From assembly GCA_964480705.1 (NCBI GenBank), contig CAYZPC010000002.1, forward strand, positions 47,663 through 111,662: a DNA stretch of 64,000 nt. The letters are read 5' to 3'. A program made the translations under genes and the position numbers. This document shows, piece by piece, positions 8,866-16,771 of the stretch. How positions within the stretch are numbered: position 1 is the stretch's first letter; each line of letters begins with the position of its first letter. This DNA is from VGJJ01 sp964480705 (GTDB lineage: Archaea; Iainarchaeota; Iainarchaeia; Iainarchaeales; VGJJ01). The notes beneath the pieces were generated by a model. That model made no database searches, was not told the DNA's origin, and worked only from the letters and a program-made list of their open reading frames with translations.

Positions 8866-11058
8866 TTATTCGAGGAAGAAATGATACGCCTTGACTTCGG
8901 GGTCCATTCCTTTTCGCTTTCGCACTTCTTCAACCGTTTTGCGCTGCAATTCAGGAGGCAAAATTTCATATCCGTGATATTCAGCTGTCCAAATAACACG
9001 TCCTTGTGCCGCACCACGAATGGCTTGAGAGAATCCAATTAATTCTTTCACGGGCGCGAGTCCAATAATAATCGTCGCGTCTCCTTCGTTTTTGATTTCA
9101 GTGATTTGCGTGCGTCGCTGCTGCAATTCTTTACTCACGGCACCCATGTATTCTTCAGGGGTGGTGATTGTGAGCAATTGTTTTGGTTCTTGCAACACTG
9201 CTTTGGCCGCGAGCATACACGCGAAAATCGTGCGTGACACCACTGGAATAATTTGCGAGGGACCGCGATGGATAGCGTCTTCGTGGAGTTTTGCATCCAC
9301 TAATGTGACCTTCACGCCGTGGACTTCTTCCTTGGCAAGAGGGCCGCCGTGCATAGCTTCTTGGAATCCCTGAATCACGAGTTCGCGGATTTCGTGCAAG
9401 GCTTGAATTCCTTTGGTTCCATCCACGAGCAAATTGTAGTTTTCAATCGCCCATACTTTTTTGGATTCGTCAATGTCGATTCCCGCATTCTGGAATTTTT
9501 CAATCCATTCTTTGTCTTTCAACTTGACTTTTCCTTGAACTTTGTTTTCAATTAACTTGTTTTGAATTTCGGCAGGAATGGGTTCAACCATCATCAACAA
9601 TTTGTTGTGCTTGTTGGGAGACTTTCCTTCCAATTCGGGAGAAGTTCCTGTGATGGTTTCGTGATACACCACAATCGGCGGAGACACGGTAATTCCAACG
9701 CCGTGTGTTTTCTCAATACGGTATTGGTTGATTTCCAAGTGCAATTCTCCCATTCCCGAAAGTAAATGTTCTCCGGTTGTTTGGTTGATGCTTGCTCGAA
9801 GGTTAGGGTCTTCTTTCGTGAGCTGTCGAATCACTTCAATCAACTTAGGCAAGTCCTTTGTTTGCTTGGCTTCGATTGAAACCGTAATAACCGGTTCAAC
9901 GTTTGTTTTGAATGATTCAAATTCGCGCATTTCTTCTTCAGCAACGGTTTGTCCAGCGTATGCTTCGCGCAAACCCACAATCGCTCCAATGGAGCCGGCA
10001 GGAATGGCTTCTACTTCCACGAATTCGGGCCCCATGTACACTCCCACGCGGTTAATCTGAGCTTCTTTTTGCGACCCAACGAGTTTCACTTTCACTCCTT
10101 TTTTGAGTGTTCCAGAGTACACGCGTCCAGTGGCAATGTCTCCCGCGTGCGGGTCTACTGAAACATCGGTAACCATCATGGCAACGGGACCATTTTGGTT
10201 GCATGCAATCATGGACTTTCCAACTTCACTTTCTTGTTCGCCTGTCCAAATAACGGGTGTGCGGTATTTTTGTGCTTCCGTGGGGTTGGGCAAATGTTTG
10301 ACGACCATTTCAAAGATGGTGTCTTCGAGCGGTGATTTTTGTGCCAATTCTTTTTGCTTGTCTGTTTTCATTAAATCGTACACTTGTTTGAAATTAATTC
10401 CCGTGCGTGCCATGGAGGTGATGGACACAGCCCAGTGGTTGTATGCACTACCAAAGCAAACGCTTCCATTTCCGGGATTGACTTGCCATAATTCTTCTTT
10501 TCCGGCGGGGGCGTTTTTTCGAATGAGATTGTTAACTTGTGTGATTGTTTTCACGAAGCGTTTTTGCATTTCGGCTTCATCCACTTGCAATTCGTTGATG
10601 AGTCGGTCCACTTTGTTGATGAACAAGGTGGGTTTGACATTTTCGCGCAATGCTTGTCGAATAACGGTTTCGGTTTGAGGCATGACTCCTTCAACCGAGT
10701 CCACGACCAGAATGACTCCGTCCACGGCTCGCATGGCTCGGATAACTTCTCCACCGAAGTCCACGTGTCCGGGCGTGTCAATTAAGTTGAGCAAATATTG
10801 TTTTCCGTGCACCGTGGGAACAAGTGAGATGTTTGCCGCGTTGATGGTGATTCCGCGTTCTTGTTCTTGATCTTCAAAATCCATGAACTGCTGCTTTCCA
10901 GCGAGTTCTTTGTTGATGAGTCCGGCAGCCGCGATGAGGTTGTCAGAGAGAGTTGTCTTACCGTGATCGATGTGGGCAACGATTCCTAAGTTTCGGACAT
11001 CTTGCTGTCCACCCATCAGTTTTTGTGCGGCTGCGGCCATTTCTTCTTTTCGACCCAT
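8866..11058 (-). CDS. fusA: Translation elongation factor 2
   Basis: Drives GTP-dependent translocation on the ribosome. GTPase motifs AHIDHGKTT, DTPGHVDF and NKVDR are present, followed by domains II-V. The region KLHEDAIHRGPSQIIPVV (about residue 595) contains the histidine that is modified to diphthamide in archaeal EF-2. The length, 730 residues, is normal. The start has GGAGATGTG upstream. It is separated from rps7 by 212 bases with its own TATA-like GTTTAAAA near 11133-11140, so it may be transcribed apart from the ribosomal genes. Confidence 0.98.
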   Translation of the reverse strand: MGRKEEMAAAAQKLMGGQQDVRNLGIVAHIDHGKTTLSDNLIAAAGLINKELAGKQQFMDFEDQEQERGITINAANISLVPTVHGKQYLLNLIDTPGHVDFGGEVIRAMRAVDGVILVVDSVEGVMPQTETVIRQALRENVKPTLFINKVDRLINELQVDEAEMQKRFVKTITQVNNLIRKNAPAGKEELWQVNPGNGSVCFGSAYNHWAVSITSMARTGINFKQVYDLMKTDKQKELAQKSPLEDTIFEMVVKHLPNPTEAQKYRTPVIWTGEQESEVGKSMIACNQNGPVAMMVTDVSVDPHAGDIATGRVYSGTLKKGVKVKLVGSQKEAQINRVGVYMGPEFVEVEAIPAGSIGAIVGLREAYAGQTVAEEEMREFESFKTNVEPVITVSIEAKQTKDLPKLIEVIRQLTKEDPNLRASINQTTGEHLLSGMGELHLEINQYRIEKTHGVGITVSPPIVVYHETITGTSPELEGKSPNKHNKLLMMVEPIPAEIQNKLIENKVQGKVKLKDKEWIEKFQNAGIDIDESKKVWAIENYNLLVDGTKGIQALHEIRELVIQGFQEAMHGGPLAKEEVHGVKVTLVDAKLHEDAIHRGPSQIIPVVSRTIFACMLAAKAVLQEPKQLLTITTPEEYMGAVSKELQQRRTQITEIKNEGDATIIIGLAPVKELIGFSQAIRGAAQGRVIWTAEYHGYEILPPELQRKTVEEVRKRKGMDPEVKAYHFFLE

Positions 11059-11192
11059 CGTAAATCACATCTCCAATCTTGAAACAAGTTTCCCCAAAAG
11101 GGGGGTTCAATACTCTAAAAGCCCGGAAGAACGTTTTTAAACGCGTGGCCAAGCCTGGCGAAAAAAACAAAATACTCCAAAACGCTGGCGTG

Positions 11193-11272
11193 TTTATCGC
11201 GCAGCCATTTGGTTAAGCTTTGCTCGCAAAGGTTGTCGCGAAGCCTTTTGATTAAACTTTTTCTAAAAGTTT
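11193..11272 (-). repeat. Imperfect tandem repeat and dispersed hairpin element after rps7
   Basis: Two 31-base units at 11193-11223 and 11233-11263 match at about 25 positions, with a 40-base period. Overlapping the second unit, read on the minus strand, is AAACTTTT-AGA-AAAAGTTT followed by AATCAAAA, beginning at the rps7 stop. The same 8-base arms and the same AATCAAAA tail recur at 60709-60735 after sepF. It may act as a terminator or be a remnant of a small mobile element. Confidence 0.5.
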
Positions 11273-11876
11273 ATCGTGAGGCGAGTGCGATTCGCTCAAC
11301 TTCATTGCGGCGTTTGATGGACATCGCGTTGTTGTCGTCTTTCGCGGCTTGAACAAGTTCTTTGGCCAATGCTTCGGCGGCAGAGGTGTTGTTGTTGAAG
11401 CTTCCGTAGAATCCGGCGAGTGCAATGTTTTTCACACTTTCATCGACGCGTTTCATGGGTGCCACATCCACGGCTTGAGAGTAAGCGACTCCGCCTTTCT
11501 TCAATCGTGTAATGTCTTCGCGAGGGGCAGCGTTTTCGACTGCGCGCACGAGAATTTGTACCGGATTTTCTTTCGTTTGAGCGTGAACAATATCAAAAGC
11601 ATCTTCTACAATGCGCATGGCTTGTAATTTTTTTCCGCAGCTTCCTCGACCGCGAATATATTTTCCGGAGAGTTTGCGTTTTCCTTGACCGGAGCGCATA
11701 ATCTTGTTGACTAAACGTTCAACAATGTTGATTTTTTCTTTTCCAAATGCGCGTGTGGCACCTTTTCCGAATGTGTGGGGAACAATTTTAGGATTGAGAG
11801 CGATTTGTCGGACGAGTGTCTGGTCCTTCATCGTGATTCCGGTCACTTCCCATTTTCCAAAAACTTTTGTTTCCAT
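11271..11876 (-). CDS. rps7: 30S ribosomal protein S7
   Basis: Full-length archaeal S7 (about 201 residues) with GKATRAFGK-type N-terminal region, the RNA-binding MRSGQGKRKLSGKYIRGRGS stretch and the C-terminal IKRRNEVERIALASR. It binds 16S rRNA in the head of the small subunit and contacts the exit-site tRNA. ATG 11876 is preferred; an in-frame GTG three codons upstream is possible. It lies 20 bases after rps12 in the same transcription unit. Confidence 0.97.
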   Translation of the reverse strand: METKVFGKWEVTGITMKDQTLVRQIALNPKIVPHTFGKGATRAFGKEKINIVERLVNKIMRSGQGKRKLSGKYIRGRGSCGKKLQAMRIVEDAFDIVHAQTKENPVQILVRAVENAAPREDITRLKKGGVAYSQAVDVAPMKRVDESVKNIALAGFYGSFNNNTSAAEALAKELVQAAKDDNNAMSIKRRNEVERIALASR

Positions 11877-11896
11877 GATTTTCACACTCTCAACAA

Positions 11897-12325
11897 TTAT
11901 CGTTTAACCTTCTCTTTCTTACCCGTGCGGAGCATTTCTAATGATTGTCCGTTCACATGAGTAACGCGGTATTTGACTCCCCACTGCGAACCGTATGGTC
12001 CACCTTGAGATCCGCCAATTCCTTCAATAATAACTTCATCGTGTTCATCCACAAACTTGATGGCACCATCGCGGGGGCAGAATGCGGTGACTTGTTTTCC
12101 GTTCTTGATAAGCTGTACACGTACGCACTTCATGATACCTGAGTGCGGCTGCTTTTGGGTGACTCCCCGTTTTTCTAACACAATGGCTTTTGCTTGGGGC
12201 GCGCCTTCTAAGGGGTCGTGCTTCTCGCGCAATCGTAGAACGCGGCGTTTGTGGTACGGATCTTTCATCCGCCATTTGGCGCGTTTGTCTTCCAATTGTC
12301 GTGCTGCAAATTCACCTAGAGCCAT
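11897..12325 (-). CDS. rps12: 30S ribosomal protein S12
   Basis: This 142-residue protein is the archaeal/eukaryotic S12 (S23e type), starting MALGEFAARQLEDKRAKWRM. It contains the decoding-centre loop KRGVTQKQPHSGIMKCVRVQ and ends KVKR. It monitors codon-anticodon pairing at the A site. A TATA-like CATTTAAAAGAC at about 12365-12376 on the same strand suggests an internal promoter, so rps12-rps7 may be expressed in addition to read-through from the rpo operon. Confidence 0.97.
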   Translation of the reverse strand: MALGEFAARQLEDKRAKWRMKDPYHKRRVLRLREKHDPLEGAPQAKAIVLEKRGVTQKQPHSGIMKCVRVQLIKNGKQVTAFCPRDGAIKFVDEHDEVIIEGIGGSQGGPYGSQWGVKYRVTHVNGQSLEMLRTGKKEKVKR

Positions 12326-12379
12326 TTTTGTTCACCAGATTAGAGTAATCGTCTCTCCGAAGTCTTTTAAATGCTTCAA

Positions 12380-12751
12380 TTAGACGCGTTTCTTTCTCCC
12401 TTTTTTTGTTGCTTCCGCAACTGCTTCGGATGCCTGTTGATGAACGGCATCTCCTAATTGTAACACTTTACTTTTTCCTTCATCCAAAACTAAGAGCGTG
12501 GAAATAACATAGGGTTTTCCACACACGTTTCCCAATTCCAAACCGTTTCCGGCGAATTTGTATACAGGAACATTGGCCAATGAAGCAATGTGAGCCATTT
12601 CTTCTAAATCAAGCGTGGGAGCGTTTTGCGTGACAACCAATAATTGTCCGTCGCCGTGTTTGAGGGAGTGGAGACTCTCCTTTCCACCAAATAACACTTT
12701 TCCCGTGTCAACCGCACGGCGAATTTCTTTTCCTGCTTCGGCATGATCCAT
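12380..12751 (-). CDS. rpl30e: 50S ribosomal protein L30e
   Basis: The sequence matches the L7Ae/L30e fold: EIRRAVDTGKVLFGGKESLH, then LLVVTQNAP, and ANVPVYKFAGNGLELGNVCG. It is 123 residues from the ATG preceded by AAGGAGGGG; an in-frame GTG three codons earlier is less likely. The C-terminus is basic (KKGRKKRV). In many archaeal genomes L30e is followed by nusA; here S12 follows directly, with only 54 bases between. Confidence 0.94.
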   Translation of the reverse strand: MDHAEAGKEIRRAVDTGKVLFGGKESLHSLKHGDGQLLVVTQNAPTLDLEEMAHIASLANVPVYKFAGNGLELGNVCGKPYVISTLLVLDEGKSKVLQLGDAVHQQASEAVAEATKKGRKKRV

Positions 12752-12826
12752 ACTCCACACCCCTCCTTGGGCACGTGTTTCTCATGGATTAAATGAGATT
12801 CTATACCTCAAACCCCTAGGAAAGGC

Positions 12827-12836
12827 ATTTAAATCC
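12827..12836 (-). promoter_or_regulatory. TATA box before rpl30e
   Basis: GGATTTAAATGCC on the minus strand is a good TATA box. It would give a transcription start near 12803 and a leader of about 50 bases ahead of the rpl30e ribosome binding site, making L30e-S12-S7 partly independent of the polymerase genes. Confidence 0.45.
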
Positions 12837-12859
12837 GCTTCCCAGAGCCTGAAAGTAGC

Positions 12860-12882
12860 GGGCTCCTGAATGGCAGGCGCCC
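12860..12882 (-). terminator. GC-rich hairpin after rpoA2
   Basis: GGGCTCCTG and CAGGCGCCC form a 9-position stem with one mismatch and the 5-base loop AATGG. It lies 34 bases past the A'' stop. No T-tract follows, so it may be an mRNA 3' end structure or processing site rather than a true terminator. Confidence 0.4.
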
Positions 12883-12915
12883 TCCACTTCTACTCTATTA
12901 TGGTTAATGACGAGT

Positions 12916-14112
12916 CTATTGCTGCTTCATCACCAAGTCAACAACGCCTGTTCCAACCTTGATGGGTTGTCCCACAATAATATTTTCGACCACACCCTGG
13001 AGGTTTTCTTTTTCGTTGAAGAATGCGGCGTCCAATAAGTGTTTGGATGTTTCTTCAAACGATGCTCGGGCAAATGGTGAGCTTTTCTTTCGGGTGATTC
13101 CGGTTCGAACAATTCCTCGGATTTCTCCGTCGAATGTCATGGTGTCTGCTAAAAGTAAAATGTGTCGCAGGTCCACGTTAATTCCATTTTCGGATAAAAC
13201 TTTGTGGAGTTCAAACACAATGGAAGAGCGTCCGGCTTCGACTCCTAAAACTTTTGAAATTTCTTTCACATCGTTTGTAGTGGTGCGTGAAGAGTCGACT
13301 TCTTTCATCTTGAGCATGCTTTTCAGGTTTGAACCGCTTGTCTTGACGATGAATTCTCCGTTTTCTTCAAACACAATGGCTTTGTCGATGCCGCGCACAC
13401 CTTGTAAGCGTGTCTGCATGAGTTTAATCAAGCTCTTTCGCAGCTTGAGAATTCCTTCCGCGTCATCAAATGTAAAGCGGAGTCCGCCGTCTTTGATGGG
13501 GGTGTGTTTGAGTTTCAATTTGTCGGAAACTTTTTTCAACAAGGCTTGTTCGTCCAATCCTTTGTCTTTGATTTCATAATCATTCGGAATCACATCGAAT
13601 GATTTCGTGTGGTAGTTTTCTTTGAAGTGCATGACGTCAGACAAGCGCAAATCCACTAGAGATGCGGCGAATTTTCGTGCTTCTTCTCTGCTTGAGCGCA
13701 ATTCCGAATCGGAAAAATACACGGTCATGGTGGGGTATTTTGCTTTGGCTCGTCCGTCCACAATTTCTTCCACACGTTGAATTCCGGATCCAACAGACAC
13801 TTCAGCTGCTCCCGCGTAGTGTTTTGTTCGGAGTGTGAGCTGTGTTCCCGGTTCTCCTAATGATTGAGCGGCGATGATTCCCACACTCTCGCCCGGTTCT
13901 GCTTTCGCGTGTTGGTAGCGTTTTTTCAATTCTTCCAAGAGTTGGTCGAACTGGTCGTCCGTCAAATTCATTTCTAATGAAAGTCTTTGAGCGTCTTCGT
14001 ACGCTCGGCGGGGAATTCCGTATTTAGCCACATGATCGACAAACTCAACTTCTTCTGCGTGTTGGGTTGCGTCGAAATTTTCTGTGTTTGAAATGTCTTG
14101 TTCCATCACCAT
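12916..14112 (-). CDS. rpoA2: DNA-directed RNA polymerase subunit A''
   Basis: Carries the C-terminal third of the largest polymerase subunit, including the trigger-loop region. GESVGIIAAQSLGEPGTQLT and LRTKHYAGAAEVSV (about residues 75-110) are the conserved bridge/trigger segments, and IRGIVRTGITRKKSSPFARA occurs near the C-terminus. It is 398 residues, normal for archaeal A''. It starts 19 bases after the A' stop, with GGAGGGAAAACGT before the ATG. A second ATG two codons in is possible. Confidence 0.98.
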   Translation of the reverse strand: MVMEQDISNTENFDATQHAEEVEFVDHVAKYGIPRRAYEDAQRLSLEMNLTDDQFDQLLEELKKRYQHAKAEPGESVGIIAAQSLGEPGTQLTLRTKHYAGAAEVSVGSGIQRVEEIVDGRAKAKYPTMTVYFSDSELRSSREEARKFAASLVDLRLSDVMHFKENYHTKSFDVIPNDYEIKDKGLDEQALLKKVSDKLKLKHTPIKDGGLRFTFDDAEGILKLRKSLIKLMQTRLQGVRGIDKAIVFEENGEFIVKTSGSNLKSMLKMKEVDSSRTTTNDVKEISKVLGVEAGRSSIVFELHKVLSENGINVDLRHILLLADTMTFDGEIRGIVRTGITRKKSSPFARASFEETSKHLLDAAFFNEKENLQGVVENIIVGQPIKVGTGVVDLVMKQQ

Positions 14113-14131
14113 ACGTTTTCCCTCCGTTCAC

Positions 14132-16750
14132 CTAATTTTTCTTTTCCTTGGTTGATTTGCGCTGCATATTTCGAATAATTTCATCCATGTTGGCAAAGTT
14201 TCCGCCACTCGTGCGTGCGGGGAAGACACCGTCTTCTCCGTAGCGGAATTGTACAACGTCCTTGTTGGCGGTTCGAACGGTTTCATCGTTCGCCACGTGC
14301 AAGTCCTTCAAGGAATTTGCCAGTCTTCGGTATAAGTATCCCGAAACCTTGGTGGCAACACCCGTGTCCACTTCACCTTGACGTCCACCCATGGAGTGCA
14401 TGAAGTATTCCGTGGGGTTCATTCCCTGTAGGAAGTTCGATGAAACGAATCCTCCAGCGCGGGGAGCGAGGTCGTTCTTCTCGTTCAATGCAATTAAGCG
14501 GCCCGTAAATCCTTTTTTGGGTCGTCCTGTTCGCACAGAGATTTGTCCCCAGAATCCGGACATGTTGGTCACATTCAGCATGCTTCCGCGTCCTCCGGAA
14601 ACAATAATGGGCATCGTGTCCAGAGTGGGTCGTTTGGTGTCGAAGAGTTTTTTGAGTTTGTATTCTCCGAGCTTGGATTGTACTTTTGCTTTTGTTTTTC
14701 CACCTAAGCGGACCATCATGAGTTCGAAACTCTCTACCACTGTGCGTCCGGGAATCGGTTCGAGTTTTCCAGCAGCGAATTTCTCTGCCAACTCGGTTCC
14801 TTCGCGGATTTCTTCTTCTAATGCTTCTTTTCGCACCGCATCCAATTCAGGAGTGTTTTCGAATTCCGCAATGCTAATCGTCAATCCTTTCGTTGTTAAG
14901 AGTTCGTGCGTCACGTGGGCCATGCGCGAATAGTATTGTTCCAATTCGTGCGCGGTGTAGTTTCGCAGAATACTTTCAACAAGGGCAGAAGATGAATCAA
15001 CGGTTCCTTGGATGAGTTTTCCGTCTTCAATTTTGACTTCCGACTCTTTGTACAGTGCTTCGTTTCCTTCGCGGGGAAGCTTGGCGACTTTCAATTGTCG
15101 CGCGGTGTTGTTCGAGTATTCTACGTTCAACTTCGCGGGCAATGCGTGCGAGTAGATGAGTTTTCCGGAGTATTTTTTTCCGCGATCGGGTTCGGGAAGC
15201 TCAGTAACACCCATGTTGTACAAATAGTGCATGGCTTCTTCTTTTGTGAATTCGGTCTGGTCCATCGTTAAGATGAATAATCCCGTCATGTCATCTTCTT
15301 GTCCGCCAATAACCGGCTGTCCGTGTCGGGGGGAGATAACTTGGTTTTCCACAAACATGAGTTCGCGCGCTTCGGAAATTCCTTCCTGTGTTTGCGGAAC
15401 GTGCAAGTTCATTTCATCACCATCGAAGTCAGCGTTGTAGGGCTTACAAACCATCGGGTTCATTCGGATGGCCTTGTTGGGCACGACTTTGACTTCGTGG
15501 GCAAGCATGGACAATCGATGCAGTGAGGGTTGTCGGTTGAACAACACGATGTCTCCGTCTTGGAGGACGCGTTCAACTTTGCTTCCCACTTCTAATTCGT
15601 CCGTGACTTCTTTTTTGTTGAGTTCGGTGACTTTCTTTCGCAATCCATTTGGTTTGGTCACGTACACAACCTTCTCACCCTTCTTGATGAGTTTCTTCAT
15701 TTCTTCCATGTTCCATTCCGTCACGTGTTCGGGAACCGTGAGGTTGTTGGCAATGGGTTCGGGCACTCCCACTTGGTTAATGGACAAGTAGGGGTCTGGG
15801 ATAATCGTTGATCGTGCCGCGTAATTGACTCGCTTTCCGGTCAAATTGTATCGGAAACGACCTTTCTTTCCTTTCAATCGCTGCAATAATGTTCGCAGGG
15901 AGCGTCCGGATCGGTGCTTGGCAGGAGGAACTCCTGCGGTGTCGTTGTCGAAGTACGTGGTGATGTGATACTGCAACAAGTCCCACAAGTCTTCAATGAT
16001 GAGTTGCGGTGCACCAGCGTCAATGTTGTCTTTCAATCGCAAGTTAATGCGAATCACATCAACTAACTTGTGCGTCAAATCATCTTCGGATTTGATTCCC
16101 GATTCCAATGTAATGGAGGGGCGAATCGTGATGGGGGGAACCTGCAACACGGTGAGAATGAACCATTCGGGTCGAAGTCGCGTGAGATCGTATCCGAATA
16201 ATTTCAAATCTTCTTCGGCAATTTTCTCCACCCATTCTCGGATTTGAGAGGGGTAGATTCGGTCCTTGTCTAAATAGAAGTTGGTGGGTTTGTCCAACAA
16301 AACTTCTGCGCGTGCCGCTCCGCAGTGGGGGCATTTGCGTTTGGTTTTGGTTTTTTTGACCAACAATTTGACGGCTTCTTCTTTGTCTAATCGTTCGATG
16401 GATTTTTTGAAATCTTCAAGCGATTCGTCTTTCAGCGCGATTTTTCCGCATTCTTGACACGTTGCTTGTAGCAATTCTTCTAATTTGTTAGTAAATTTAG
16501 GGTGGGCAACCGGTCGCACGAGTTCGAGCGAGCCGAAGTGTCCGGGGCACTGCTTCATTTTTTGTCCGCAGGTTTTACAACGTAAAGAAGGGTTAATCAC
16601 TCCCAAGTGCGGGTCCATGAGTCCGCCTTCCATGGGGTAACCATCTTTATCGTAGGTCTCTGGACTCTTGATTTCAATCGCAGACATTTTTCGCACGTTT
16701 TCCGGAGAAAGGACGCCGAATTCAATCAATTGGATTTTTTTCAACAACAT
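14132..16750 (-). CDS. rpoA1: DNA-directed RNA polymerase subunit A'
   Basis: Contains the catalytic centre: NADFDGDEMNLH, with the three aspartates that bind Mg2+, at about residue 440. The N-terminal zinc sites CKTCGQKMKQCPGHFG and CQECGK/CPHCG are intact. SGGRGSMLNVTNMSGFWGQ belongs to the pore/funnel region. The start at ATG 16750 is set by GGAGGGAACAAAC; an ATG five codons upstream has poor spacing. It is 872 residues, normal. It is part of the continuous rpoH-B''-B'-A'-A'' unit. Confidence 0.98.
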   Translation of the reverse strand: MLLKKIQLIEFGVLSPENVRKMSAIEIKSPETYDKDGYPMEGGLMDPHLGVINPSLRCKTCGQKMKQCPGHFGSLELVRPVAHPKFTNKLEELLQATCQECGKIALKDESLEDFKKSIERLDKEEAVKLLVKKTKTKRKCPHCGAARAEVLLDKPTNFYLDKDRIYPSQIREWVEKIAEEDLKLFGYDLTRLRPEWFILTVLQVPPITIRPSITLESGIKSEDDLTHKLVDVIRINLRLKDNIDAGAPQLIIEDLWDLLQYHITTYFDNDTAGVPPAKHRSGRSLRTLLQRLKGKKGRFRYNLTGKRVNYAARSTIIPDPYLSINQVGVPEPIANNLTVPEHVTEWNMEEMKKLIKKGEKVVYVTKPNGLRKKVTELNKKEVTDELEVGSKVERVLQDGDIVLFNRQPSLHRLSMLAHEVKVVPNKAIRMNPMVCKPYNADFDGDEMNLHVPQTQEGISEARELMFVENQVISPRHGQPVIGGQEDDMTGLFILTMDQTEFTKEEAMHYLYNMGVTELPEPDRGKKYSGKLIYSHALPAKLNVEYSNNTARQLKVAKLPREGNEALYKESEVKIEDGKLIQGTVDSSSALVESILRNYTAHELEQYYSRMAHVTHELLTTKGLTISIAEFENTPELDAVRKEALEEEIREGTELAEKFAAGKLEPIPGRTVVESFELMMVRLGGKTKAKVQSKLGEYKLKKLFDTKRPTLDTMPIIVSGGRGSMLNVTNMSGFWGQISVRTGRPKKGFTGRLIALNEKNDLAPRAGGFVSSNFLQGMNPTEYFMHSMGGRQGEVDTGVATKVSGYLYRRLANSLKDLHVANDETVRTANKDVVQFRYGEDGVFPARTSGGNFANMDEIIRNMQRKSTKEKKN

Positions 16751-16771
16751 GTTTGTTCCCTCCATTTCTCC

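Noticed and set aside
8829..9038. N-terminal extension of the propeller lipoprotein into the EF-2 gene
   Set aside because: The extension has no signal features, overlaps EF-2 in antisense, and a textbook lipoprotein signal begins at 8828.
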